Positions 37,917 through 48,869 of a DNA stretch of 64,000 bases are shown one piece after another. Numbering within the stretch: position 1 is the first letter of the stretch; each line of letters starts with the position of its first letter. The notes under the pieces were generated by a model. The model had not been told where the DNA came from, made no database searches, and saw only the letters and a list, made by a program, of their open reading frames with translations. The position numbers and the translations under genes are program-made. The DNA is from Scolanthus callimorphus (taxonomy: Eukaryota; Cnidaria; Anthozoa; Actiniaria; Edwardsiidae): the NCBI GenBank assembly GCA_033964015.1, contig JAWWUD010000114.1:124001-188000 (forward strand). Direction: 5' to 3'.

Positions 37917-38395
37917 CCATCACGACATCACTTGACGTGACAGTGAGGTCGGGTCTAAAATGGTTGCCAGCGTGACTATCAGGATGCCGTGACTAAAATC
38001 GACTACAAGCGTGACACTCATAAATACACCAAATGTGACTATTTTACCATGATACCATGACTAAATAAGTTTTCGAAGAAAACGTATAAATAATTTGTAA
38101 ATCAGGGGCAAATAAGATCTAATTTCCCCCTGCTGTAAGTATAATACTATGTGATTTAATTTGTATCTTCTTAAATGAGAAGACGTTTCAAGTTGGCGTT
38201 ACTTGGTCTGACATATATCCTTGAAAAAAGAGAGAGCCAAACATACTTAGCGATACTTGTCTATATTTTTTCCCACTGGGCACACTTCATCACACAACCG
38301 TAGATCTACCGTTGAAATTAGGTCATGACGTCGTGAAAAACGTCAAATTGCTGACATCGCAATGACATCGGTATTTGACGTTGTTTAGGGAGCTG
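37917..38395 (+). other. 3' flank of OVO copy B
   Basis: A 3' UTR is expected here, but no AATAAA was seen; variants such as TATAAA near 38086 are the nearest candidates. GTGAC motifs recur at about 37915-38050, possibly a degenerate short repeat. Confidence 0.35.
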
Positions 38396-38399
38396 TCAT

Positions 38400-38520
38400 T
38401 ATTTACCGGGGGGAGGGCCATGTTTTTTGGGGGGAGGGCCACGAATTTTAAAAGCTCATTTAAGGGAGAGCCACAATATTTTTAGAGCGGATTTGGGGAG
38501 GGTCACAATTTTTCAATTAA
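38400..38520. repeat. GGGGAGGGCCAC-type repeat cluster
   Basis: About four copies of GGGAG(G/A)G(C/T)CAC followed by A/T runs, spaced 25-45 bp. A similar cluster lies at 54755-54845, so this is a dispersed element, probably the subterminal zone of a MITE. Confidence 0.5.
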
Positions 38521-38689
38521 AAAATTTCGGCGCGCTTCGTGCGCATAAGGAAGACATCTAATACAGTTTTTGGAAACGCACGCAAAGGTTGCCATTTTAA
38601 AAGGTTGCCCCCACAAAAAAGCCTGGCGGTCAGTCACTATTTTCGAAAGAACTGACACCTTAGGTCGGCGTGCGTTCGATGTTACAAGC

Positions 38690-38936
38690 ATAGAATAGAG
38701 TGAGGAAAGTGAGAACGATACAGACAGTGATGCAGGCTATGAGGAGAGTGACAGTGATACAAAGGAAACCAGGAAAGAGAAGATTCTGATGGCGAAGACA
38801 TTGAGAATGATGCGCGTGAAGTCGATGTCGGTAGCCTGTACGTGATCAGTTCTGGAAGGACGTGCACAGCTTGGAAAGCCCGTTCTCTCTACCAATATAG
38901 CAGACTCGTACCCAGTCGCCATGTTGTTTTCTTCTA
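38690..38936 (+). pseudogene. Possible degraded coding remnant, acidic
   Basis: One frame reads EESENDTDSDAGYEESDSDT. After an apparent frame change another reads DSDGEDIENDAREVDVGSLY and then ISSGRTCTAWKARSLYQYSR, with a stop shortly after VVFF. The Ser/Asp-rich tract and frame break suggest the C-terminal end of an old transposon or retro-copied protein. The family was not recognised. A 19-bp stretch (38900-38918) recurs inverted at 52916-52934. Confidence 0.3.
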
Positions 38937-39280
38937 GCGGCGCGCGGTGCATCACGGTCAGGTCGAGGTTTTTTCAAGGTGCGCGGTGCATCACGGTCAG
39001 GACGAACTCACAGAAAATGGCGACTGGCAGATTAGGTCAGATTTCTTGCAAGTTTCAGGAATTTCTTGCAAGCTCCGGTTTTTATCAACTTTTTTCAACT
39101 CTTCAAACTACATTTCTTAAGACTACCTTTACTAACCCTCTGTGTAGGGCTAAATTGTACCTGGGACTGTTTTATCGAATTTTATTGATCTTTTCCTTCT
39201 TGCCGAAATCCAAGATGGCGGACGGGGCAGACGAAAACTAAACTGAAACTCTGTGAAATGAGTTCAGACGGTAAGTTGGA
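38937..39280 (+). promoter_or_regulatory. Possible promoter or 5' exon region
   Basis: GCGCGGTGCATCACGGTCAGG occurs twice (38943, 38981). CCAAGATGGCGGAC near 39209 resembles a YY1 site at a start codon. ATG at 39258 is followed after four codons by a textbook donor, ACGGTAAGT (39268). This could be a first exon of an unidentified + strand gene, but nothing downstream supports one. Confidence 0.2.
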
Positions 39281-39759
39281 CCTTTTTAGAATTGTTTTCC
39301 ATTCGCTATGGGCTAGCTTGCAATGCGATAGTCTGTCAAAGTAATCGCAGGCTTACGCTAATATTTATTTATGAAAAAACTTTGAGTCATCCGGTACATG
39401 AACAAACTACTCTGTGATTGGCTATTCGTGTTTGCATAATATTTTTTGGAAATATGCATTAATAGACTATAACATGTGAATTGAAACTACAGATACATTA
39501 TACACACCTGCATTACCGTTCCAGTTGTGCGTTATAAATTTATTCTTGCTTGTTATTATAATATGCATTGGGAGTTATCTTTGTTTGTGCCATAAAAAAT
39601 CGGCTCCCACTTGATTTCAACCAGCCCGCTCGCCCGCACACACACTGAATCATACCCAGTCGTCCATAAGAGGGACGCAAAGGACTGTGGAAAGGATGAC
39701 AGGCAAAGGTTGGTATCTATGTTTACACTCACAGCAGCCTAGTGTACTTCTACACATTA

Positions 39760-40715
39760 CTGGTCACCCAGCACCTTGTTTTCCAGTACCTAGTTGCAAT
39801 TAAGGATATCTATGCTCACAGCATAGTTGGAAAAGGGGACTAGCCGCCTAGTTGCACAAAGTGCTTCTGTACTTCTACCCAGTACTGCTAACCCAGTACC
39901 TAGTTGCAACCGTTACAAGAGTTGCTAGCGTTGCAGAGAGTTGTTAAAGGATATATCTATGCTTACACTCGCAGCCTAGTTGCAAAAGCCTGCAAAAGGG
40001 GCCTACTCAGTCACCTAGTTGCAAAGTTACTATCTATACTCTGCCCAGTACCTATGCCTAGTACCTAGTTACAACCGTTACAAGAGTTGCGAGCGTTGCA
40101 GAGAGTTGTTAAAGGATATATCTATGCTTACACTCGCAGCCTAGTTGCAAAAGGGGCCTACTCAGCCACCTAGTTGCAAAGTGACTATCTATACTCCGCC
40201 CAGTACCTAGTTGCGACCGTTACAAGAGTTGCGAGCGTTGCAGAGAGTTGTTAAAGGATATATCTATGCTTACACCCGCAGCCTAGTTTCAAAAAGGGTC
40301 CTACTCAGCCACCTAGTTGCAAAGTGACTATCTATACTCTGCCCAGTACCTAGTTGCAACCGTTACAAGAGTTGCGAGCGTTGCAGAGAGTTGTTAAAGG
40401 ATAATCTATGCTTACACCCGCAGCCTAGTTGCAAAAGTGGCCTACTGCCACCTAGTTGCAAAGTGACTATCTATACTCCGCCCAGTACCTAGTTGCAACC
40501 GTTACAAGAGTTGCGAGCGTTGCAGAGAGTTTGTTAAAGGATATCTATGCTTACACTCGCAGCCTAGTTGCAAAAGGGGGCTACTCAGCCACCTAGTTGC
40601 AAAGTGACTCTGCCCAGTACCTAGTTGCAACCGTTACAAGAGTTGCGAGCGTTGCAGAGAGTTTGTTAAAGGATATCTATGCTTACACTCGCAGCCTAGT
40701 TGCAAAGCTTCCTGG
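39760..40715. repeat. Minisatellite, ~140-bp unit, about six copies
   Basis: The unit includes CCTAGTTGCAAAAGGGGCC, GCCCAGTACCTAGTTGCAAC, CAAGAGTTGCGAGCGTTGCA and AAAGGATATATCTATGCTTA. Starts of the GAGCGTTGCAGAGAG motif are spaced about 167, 145, 139, 141 and 130 bp. CCTAGTTGCA occurs two or three times per unit, so the unit is itself composite. Confidence 0.85.
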
Positions 40716-42099
40716 TTGAAAAGGGTATCCTATACCCTGTCCTAGCTATAGAGCGTTAAGCCTCAAAGTCGAGGTAGCGATTTTCTTAAAAGTTTACGTT
40801 TTGATGCAAAGGCTACTTTGAAGGCTTGTATTTCGAGCCTCAGGGTTGCAAAATTACATCCCCCTTATCATTTTCAGCCGTGTACACCAGAATATGGCCT
40901 GTCTGAATCTCGAGTTTCGAGGTCCCACAATGCAACGCTAGAGAACTATGTGCCACACAAAATCTATAACCTTGTGCCATTATCGAAGATCTACTTTGAA
41001 GCTTGTTTCTCCTGGTTGAAAAAGTTACCTCCCTTTTAGTCCAGTGATTGTAGTTCCAGTTGGAACTAATTGCAATATAATTTTTCTCAACGGCATATGA
41101 ACTAGTTTAGTGAGCTAGTTAACAGAACAAAAGTCCTCAAAAATCCCTTTAGCGGAACATGCCGAGAACGAAAAATTAAAATTTGGCCGAAAACCACAGG
41201 GTACCCGCGTCACAAAAAGTTATATTTTTGAAATAACCGCTCAAATTCTTGGTATCTTTTGTATTTAGAGATCCATAATTATTTGCAAGCAATGTGTAAT
41301 AATTATTATCTGTTTTGATGATTAAAAAAGTTTTTTCGTTGACCGAACTCATTTTCAGAAGAGTCGCGATTGGGCCAATGTAGACCCAAAATTGAGCAAT
41401 TGTGTTGAGTCCGAAAACTACTGGTGACCGAAGTCTAGAAATAAACTATTTTGTTTGTGCTCATGCGACAACTAAAAATGAAACAAAGAAACAAATAGTT
41501 TTACCTGGTGGTAGTATATGACGAAGGAAAATAAAGAACGCTAATAAAATACTGCAAGTACTCAAAAATCCCTTCTGGCCAATGTCAAAAACACAGTGAC
41601 AATGCAATATCGTTTTACTGCGTTTTGCAGGATTTGAATCGAATTGAGTGAGTGTATGAAATGTGAACTACAACAAATGGTACAGCTAGCAGATAAAACC
41701 TTGTTTATCAGAAACTAGAGTTATATTTGCAGATAAAGATCATCATCTTGTACATTTCAATGTCTAGATCAGGAGAGGGGCGAATCCCTGTTTTGCACTC
41801 AGTGCAGGCTGGGTTACAGCAGTCCGTTCATTTTACATGTGCATCTATGGGTACTGCAGTCACTCTTGCACTTACACCTTACCATTTCAAGCAAGGAGAG
41901 TCGTGTGCCGGGTTGTCAACCCCTTGTCAACTGTGGTATGACGCTGCTGCAGGAGTAGGGGGAAGAATTTCCGGCTGCACGCTTATAATTTTCGTACCTA
42001 CTTTTCTGCAGAATGTAGCGCACGGAATCGCACGGATCTGCACAAAGTTTCGCCTCAATCCGAATCCGCAACGTTTGATTTATGAAAACAACTGATAAT

Positions 42100-43145
42100 T
42101 AGACAAAGTATTTCACCAAGCAGAAGCAAGATTAAAGCCAACGTTTCAGACATTTAATTCTGTCCTTCATCAGGACGGTTACAAAAGCAAGTTACATGTC
42201 ACGCGTATAAACTATGAGGCGCGCGAGATATGGAAGTTGAACGCGCGCGTGTAATTATAATATAATTAAAGTTATTCTCGCAGGTTGAGGCCATCAGGGG
42301 CCATCTTGCGCTTCTATATCAAGTAACCCTCAACTGACAACAGATCTTCCGCCTTCGAAACTTTCTTGGTGCATTTTATCACCAGATCTTCTAGGATATG
42401 TCCTGCGTTGGTGGGATTGAAATGGGCCGCCACTGCTGATGTCTCAGCATAACTTCTGTAATGGTTGATAGTGCACTTGTGCGTTCTAAATTGTTCATGT
42501 AGAGGACAGCTGGTTTGGCCTACGTACTGCATGCGACACTTAGTACACGATATAAGGTAGATAACATTGCTACTCTTACAGTCCAGTGTGCTGTTGTACG
42601 AGAGCTGACGAAAGTGTCGTTTACGTCTACGAACTTACACCTGCGGTTCCCACAAGTCATATATTCAAGTTTATCCCACCACTTGCAGTTGTCTAAGAAG
42701 ATGGAACTCGGGCTCTCATTAAGATATCTCTCAGGTTAGGTTGGCGTCTGAAAGCCACCATAGGGGGTTCTGATATTATTTTCTTCAATCGTTCTGAGAC
42801 ACAAATGATGGGGAACGCTTGTTTAAGGATTTTGGGTGCGTTTTGTAGCCGAGGGGGATATGTATGCACTACCACTAATCTGTTGCTCTTCGTTCCTCGT
42901 TGGCGGGTCATCAGAGTGTCTGCTCTGGATTGCAGCGCTTGTTTCTTTGTCTTGTTTGTAGCCTCTCACTGTAAGGTGGGTGGTATAAGCTCTCCTTATC
43001 ACCTTCGACACATCTTCTCGGAACTGATTCTTAGTAGACGGAGTGCTAAGGGATAGGGGATACTCGACTTGCAGTCCGCAGGGTGACTGGAAGTCACGAG
43101 CAGATATTGTTGTGTGTCAGCGGGTTTTATACCACAACAAAAACG
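42100..43145 (-). pseudogene. Penelope-like retroelement fragment (linker plus GIY-YIG endonuclease)
   Basis: Minus-strand frames in succession read DTQQYLLVTSSHPADCK and SIPYPLALRLLRIS, then PPMVAFRRQPNLRDILMRA, then CKSSNVIYLISCTKCRMQYV followed by GQTSCPLHEQFRTHK. This is the region after the reverse transcriptase of Penelope-like elements, with the GIY-YIG nuclease (here VIYLI...QYVGQT). Several frame changes break it. Downstream on the minus strand, CCTGATGAAGGACAG then GAAACGTTGG (about 42140-42175) is the usual PLE 3' end motif. The RT domain is absent, so the copy is dead. Confidence 0.82.
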
Positions 43146-43249
43146 AAAAAATACAAACAAAAACAGCACGCGCGAGCAGCCAAAAGGTGTTTTCATTGGT
43201 TCTTTTAGTTTAGCGCGCGCACTGATAATAATGGCGCGTTCCGTGGTAT

Positions 43250-43410
43250 TTTAAGCATTGGAGCATTAGAGCACAACTTTCGCGTGATGTTGGAAGAGAC
43301 ATCACAAGTGCTCTATTTGCCGATAAAGTCATAGAAACCTGTGCTCTCTAATGCTTTTATGATATAGTGGAGGAGACCCATTGCTTTATCGGTGTAAGAG
43401 AGCATAGATT
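43250..43410. repeat. Imperfect inverted repeat
   Basis: GCATTAGAGCACA (43262) and TGTGCTCTCTAATGC (43341) face each other, with GATGT/ACATC pairing inside. It is a small foldback in the 3.5-kb element. Confidence 0.5.
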
Positions 43411-43473
43411 TGGACCAATCAGAGCACGCATTAAATCGTAGCTATATTATAAACTTTTTTTATAAAATAGCTA

Positions 43474-43800
43474 AGATAGTACGCGCGCTCTGATTGGTTG
43501 CGAACTGTCCATCCTCACATTATCAACGCACAGCAGATGCAATGCTATTTTATAAAAGCAATAAAAAGCGGATTTCTGCGGTTTATAATGTGATAAACGC
43601 ACTTGAGATGCTGGAAAAACACAGTTGAAAAGTTTGAAATTCACTCGCCTACGGCTTGTGAGTTTCAGACATTTGTCTTGTTTTTGCAGCATCCCTCGAG
43701 CGTTTATCACATAAACCACTGAAATCCGCTCTTTGTTGCTTATATGTACCATGGCTGAAAGCCAATCAGAATTCGAGAAACGCGCGCGTTGTGGTATAAA
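43474..43800. mobile_element. Foldback MITE with GCGCGC/TCTGATTGG ends
   Basis: The left arm (GTACGCGCGCTCTGATTGG, AAGCGGATTTCTGCGGTTTA, TGTGATAAACGC) is answered in inverse order by GTTTATCACA, AAATCCGCTCTTTG, CCAATCAGAATTCG and AAACGCGCGCG. The centre is near 43645. The same GTACGCGCGCTCTGATTGG occurs at 60532-60550. Confidence 0.65.
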
Positions 43801-44612
43801 GAAAAACAGACAGGGATAGAAGTGTCTAATCTGGAGGCTTACACTTTTCAAAGTGAAAGCCACGATGTCTAAAAAGTTGAAAATAGGCGAAAAAGAAGAC
43901 TATTTATCATATTTATTTGTTTAATACGAGTGATAAACTTGACAATTTGGCTTTTGTTGTGTCGCATCAAAATTTCCGCGTGAATTTTGGAAAAACATTA
44001 ATTGGGTACCCTGTGGTTTTTGACATGAAATAAACAATGCCGCCTCACGGTCCCTCACGGTCACACCCGCCAGTTTTTATGTAAACAAACTCATTTGGAA
44101 TGTTCTCGATCTAAGCTTCAAAATGGTATATGTCTCTTAAAATCCGCAAGGGGGAGGGTTTCGGTTGCTGGCCACACGGCACACGGGGCCGGAGTACAGT
44201 ATCGATTTTTCAAATCGTTTTAAATGTCAAAACATATAGAGAATATATTAGAAATTGCCTGTAAATAATTACGGTACTTGAAATGCAAAAATATACCAAT
44301 AATTGTAGCGTTCTTTTAAATAATGGAATTTATTTTGACGTGGGTACCCTGTGGTTTTGGGCCGAATTTTAATTCCTCGTTTTCGGCATGTTCCGCTAAA
44401 GGGATTTTTGAGGACTTTTTTTCTGTTAACTAGCTCACTAAACTGGTTCATATGCCGTTGAGAAAAATTCTATTGCAATTAGTTCCAACCGGACCTACAA
44501 AATCTCGTAGATTGACTGGACTATTTTCATTGTCAATCATGTACACCAGATGATGGCCTGTCTGAATCTCGAGTTTCAAGGTCCCATAATGCAACGCGTG
44601 GGAAATATAATG

Positions 44613-45348
44613 CACCAATCAATTTACATCACGCGAGCGAGCCTTCAGAATTTAAGTAGGTGAGGGACGACACTACAGCATATGCAAGTATCAGGCTGTA
44701 AAAAAAGTATTTACACATTTTACAGGCCTCCAAACTCAGCTACGCTCCTGAGTATTAGGGCTTAGGTTTAAGCTTTCTTCTACGTACCTGGCCAAATGAA
44801 GCTATTCATCTTAAAGAGCGTCGACCAGGCTACAATTTTGTCGGGCAGATCTTTTTTGAAATTCTTCCATTTTCTTTGAGTAATTGAGGCCTAAAGTCAA
44901 GAAAAAACCGTGACGCAACAAAACTTGGGAGGCTATCGGGATGTGCCGAAAGATTTGCATATTAATTAGATTTAAGACGGCTATGTGAGATATTAAATTG
45001 CGTTCGTTTACTTAATAATAAATATTCCTGAACGTAGTAAACAGGATTCAACAGACCATTGACGCGTTAACAAAGTCTGTAAACCAAAGGGGGCCACTTT
45101 CAAAAGTCTCTTCAGGAGAGCCCCTCAAAGTATGAGGAGCGGTACATTTGTATTTTTTTGTTTTCAAAACGTCATACCCACATTTTGTTTCAATCAATTC
45201 ACACTATTTTTTCACATTATGTACATTGATTCTTTGTCTACACAATGTGTGAGATTTGTGCACTATTTTTTTTTGCGTGGATATTTTACATATTTTTAAA
45301 AAAGTTTTCTATAGACAATTTCCTGTTTAGCAACATTGGAAATTGCAA
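44613..45348. other. Gene-free stretch
   Basis: Nothing recognised apart from A/T-rich DNA. Confidence 0.4.
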
Positions 45349-45350
45349 TA

Positions 45351-45828
45351 CAGTAAAAACCCGCATAAAAGAACAAGTGGTTTAAGAACACTCAGGCTGA
45401 AATTTGGTCAAACAAGTACCTTATACATAAGAACACATGCAGCCTGAAAAATGAAAATTGTTCTTGTATAAAACATGATTGCTGCCAGTTAGATTCAAGT
45501 ACAGTAACCTACTGTGTAGTAGAGAGTACCGACAATATAATGTGCTAGACCATGCACACACAGTTCTACAGCAGGAATTCCAGGGTATATTTAGCAATTG
45601 TTTTTTAGACTTGACTAATTGTTGTTACTAAATGAATGTCACCTTTCTACCAATCACATATTTCTTTATTTGACTGTTGGTACTGTATGCAGTATTTGAT
45701 GTCAAGAAACAACTTTAAGAACACCTTAAGAACATTTTCAGGCTGATTTTGCAGAAGACACCCAATATACAAGAACAAAATCAGGCTGAATCCCCAAAAC
45801 ACCTGTTCTTTTATGCGGGTTTTTACTG
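45351..45828. mobile_element. Tc1/mariner-like MITE
   Basis: CAGTAAAAACCCGCATAAAA at the left end and TTTTATGCGGGTTTTTACTG at the right end are exact complements, flanked by TA (45349-45350, 45829-45830). The pairing continues through AGAACA. The 478-bp interior repeats AAGAACA and CAGGCTGA in both halves. The CAGT terminus and TA target fit the Tc1/mariner superfamily. Non-coding. Confidence 0.85.
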
Positions 45829-45830
45829 TA

Positions 45831-47828
45831 ACTAATCTGACTATGGTAAGCATCCCTACATCTATTATACTGTTATAAGGAGGGAGTTAGCAAGATCTCG
45901 TAGTTATAAGTTAAAATTGAACAGGTAGCTATTACGAGCGTTTTCCATACTTTGATAACAATTAGAAGCTAGTAAAACATTATTCGAGGACTTAAGAAAA
46001 GCAGTGGTGCATTTACAATTTACGAGGTCCACATTTGTAGAATTAGAAACAAGCTGACTAAATTAGCTTTTGTTTGGTAGCAGATTAGAGGGTTTGTTTT
46101 ATTAAATCTTTAAATGAATTTAATTTACACGTTTAAATACGAGAGAGCAAATGCAATTGTGAAAGCTGCTATGAATTTTGAAACATAAACGGCTTAAAAG
46201 ATATGATGTTGTATAAAGTAATCAGTATTAAATGCCTAGTACAATACGCAGCTCTTATAATGAGCAGATCCAATTGCAAAAATCTCGATCAAACAATATT
46301 GTTGGTTCATCTCTGGTCTGCCTGTTACCTAGACTATTCTAAATCATACCGGTAATGTAGAATCCATTTAAATGTCCCGATTTTCGCGTATTTCATGGAT
46401 CGTGTGAAAACATCAATCTAGCAGTGTAGAAGAGCTCGAATTTTATAATATTTCAAGAGCTTTTAAGTATTTCACTGATGTTTGTAAGTATTAAGATAAC
46501 ATAACATTGACAATGAAGTTCATTTTAGACTAGTGTTAAAAAATTATACAACCTAAGCGAATATAACTTTTTCAATAATTGATAAAACAAATCCATTTAG
46601 CAAGCCTTTCGGGGGTGATGTATATTATGTATATTAAGTTATGTCAGAGCAAAGGCAGTTTTCATAAATTTGATTAAAAGAATCATACAACCTTGGATGA
46701 TTTAATAAGAGGAATGCGCAAGTAAAGAAATCGATCTCTTGCAATTTTGTTCAAAGAATTAGGAGAAATCTCAAATAAATAACAGCGTATGAAAAATTCA
46801 AAGAACTAGGAGGGAACAGAGGGAACTAAACTACTTTAAAAGTAAAAACTTACAGAAGGCTTTACAGCTTTACTTTACGAACAAGAACTGGAACATGAAA
46901 AAATTCACAAACAAATGATGCCTTAGAGGAGATATTCAATTGATATTGTAATTGTAGATACGCTGTGTTATGACAGCGATCGGGCAGTTGTGTGGCTTAA
47001 AATGAAGTACATTTAATTTTGTATCTTACAAGAGGGTCTATGGGTAGAATGAGCAGTTCAAAAATAAAATAAGACATTCTAAGACTAGAATATTACTTCA
47101 CGAATAATTAACTTACAAGACCAAGTAAGAGGCACGCATTCACGCATTCCGAATCAATAGAATTTCTGCTTCATGTATAACGGAAAGTTACACATACTGA
47201 AAGCATTTGTTTAGTAATGGGTTCACTGTATTGAGCAGGAAAAAAGTCTATAGAATTTAAGATTTTAAATACATGTGTAAATCAAAGTAAAACAATGAGC
47301 AAATCAAAGTAAATCTGTTTGTAAATGTAAATGTAAACTATCCATGTGTGCTCGGGTATCAGTCTGCAATGGCGAGTAAAAGTGATTGCAAGCAGTGTAG
47401 CAGATCCGCGTTACCGCTCGACCTGTTGTGTATAACGGCTTCAATGTGGTTGGTTGATCACATCCAGTTTCTCCTGTTTCCGATATTTTAAACTATGAAT
47501 CCTTGGAAAAGAAATCAGGTATCCCTGTAAATGGGAGATCGTCTTTGAGTAGTATTCATTGTTGTTAGTATGGACAAAATAACTAAAACTTGAATTCGTG
47601 GAACAGCTTCGTATACACGGTTGGCTTGCGTTACAGAACTTGTGCATAAAAAGTAGTAAGTAGAATAGTCCTTTGGCAGTCCAATGAAGTGGCTAATGGA
47701 ATACATTCCGGGCCCACTGGCTAGGATTAGAGAAAAGAAGCTGCTTCAAACGAACCATTGAAGGAGAATGCACACGCTCCATGGATGAATGCGTCTCTCT
47801 TGAAAAAATAAACAGCCTTTGAAGTAGA
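45831..47828. other. Gene-free stretch
   Basis: Two kilobases of AT-rich DNA. No exon, RNA gene or bounded repeat was recognised. Confidence 0.4.
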
Positions 47829-48096
47829 TTGTATCACATTGTAGCGCCACCTCACCTCTCGAGAGAAACCTTCGCCTTCAGGGAGAGGAGGGCGCAGCAA
47901 CTGACAAATTCTATTAACGTTAGGAACTCAATTCGACCTGACCTCTTACCCTGCTGTCATAAATGGCGTATCACAATTGGCTGCAACTCCCTGCACCGGA
48001 AGGCTAGAAACAAGCCAATAACAGCGAACCTTACTCATGTACCGCTTTACCGAAAACTTTATCGCAGCTGATAGGTACGGCTGTAATGTGATACAA
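47829..48096. mobile_element. Short TIR element
   Basis: TTGTATCACATTGTAGCGCC and the facing GGCTGTAATGTGATACAA form an inverted repeat of about 18-20 bp around 230 bp of non-coding DNA. The target duplication is not clear. Confidence 0.6.
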
Positions 48097-48700
48097 AGTG
48101 ATCAAGCATAAGCTCGTACCTCCAAGCATTAAAGAAAGGAAATCGCTGTTTTTTTACGACCTTACGCCATATTTAAGATAACAGGGTTTACCACTACCTT
48201 GTCTGTTCCATTAACTTCTGTTCTATACATAATGATAAAGAAATCATGTTTATTTTGTCTCAGATGTTATCAGGATAGCACCAGAACATTGCTAGGACAA
48301 CTGGAGCTTCAAGAATGTTTGAGATGCACGTACAGAACATGGAGGAGATTCTGTGAGGCAAGAACAAGAAGAAGAACAAGCTCGTGAATGTTTCGAAACA
48401 TTTTGTCCAAGAGAATGCTATCAAGAGCTGTATTCCTCTCATTTAAACTTCACTGGAAAACCGAGTGTTGCAATTTTGTTTGAGCCCTGCTACTATAACG
48501 AATGCAAACTTCAAACACAAGGTGCATTTCAAATTACAAATTGCTGCTGGGTGCATAGCTGTTGAGAGTACTGAAAAGGGTAGAGGTATACAAAGGGACA
48601 ATGCAATACATTTGAGATGGTACGTAATGTGCAATACACTCAAGGTGCAGCTTGAGATAGAAGTGGAAGTATGCCAACCAGAGAAAACTCTACCTGGATT
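48097..48700. other. Gene-free stretch
   Basis: Short overlapping open frames on both strands with no recognisable domain. Confidence 0.35.
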
Positions 48701-48710
48701 TGAAAACAAT

Positions 48711-48784
48711 TCCAGGCTGAGTAAGATTCAAACCCACAACTTTTGGGTTACTAGACTGCTGCTCTACCAAAGGAACCAACCATC
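48711..48784 (-). mobile_element. tRNA-like SINE head, minus strand
   Basis: The minus strand reads TTGGTAGAGCAGCAGTCTAG (A-box region) and then GTGGGTTTGAATCTT (B-box region), about 37 bp apart as in a tRNA. It does not fold into a full tRNA with a 3' acceptor stem that I can see, so a SINE head or tRNA pseudogene is more likely than a functional tRNA. Confidence 0.5.
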
Positions 48785-48869
48785 AGGCTATCAGGGACAG
48801 AAGACAATGCACAAAATTTGTGATATTTACGAGGCCTTAGAAGAAGAGGGACAGTTTTTTCCCATGTGA

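Larger units (their letters stand above)
41037..44523. mobile_element. 3.5-kb TIR element, TAGTCCAGT family
   Basis: Inverted repeats of about 185 bp lie at 41037-41220 and 44337-44523. Both start TAGTCCAGT and share GGAACTAATTGCAAT, ACGGCATATGAAC, TAGTGAGCTAGTTAACAG and ATCCCTTTAGCGGAACATGC. TTT flanks both sides, a 3-bp duplication. The same terminal TAGTCCAGT and a 3-bp duplication occur in the element at 55432-56322. A Penelope-like fragment and two foldbacks lie inside. No transposase was recognised, so the element is non-autonomous or decayed. Confidence 0.8.
40820..44612. repeat. Tandem pair of ~180-bp units, second one split by a transposon
   Basis: Unit 1 (about 40822-41000) and unit 2 (41001-41036 plus 44524-44612) share TGGCCTGTCTGAATCTCGAG, AGGTCCCA-AATGCAACGC and flanking sequence. 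Joining the two halves of unit 2 restores the order of unit 1. This shows that the 3.5-kb element between them is an insertion. Confidence 0.7.

Noticed and set aside
39258..39270. First coding exon ending in GTAAGT
   Set aside because: Only four codons and no downstream exon recognised; kept only as a weak regulatory-region note.
43471..43863. 130-codon minus-strand frame
   Set aside because: It spans the arms of a foldback element and has no recognisable domain.
48711..48784. Functional tRNA gene
   Set aside because: A and B boxes are present, but I could not see a matching acceptor stem. A SINE head is more likely.
48465..48869. 134-codon open frame
   Set aside because: It runs through the antisense tRNA-like SINE head and has no domain or splice support.
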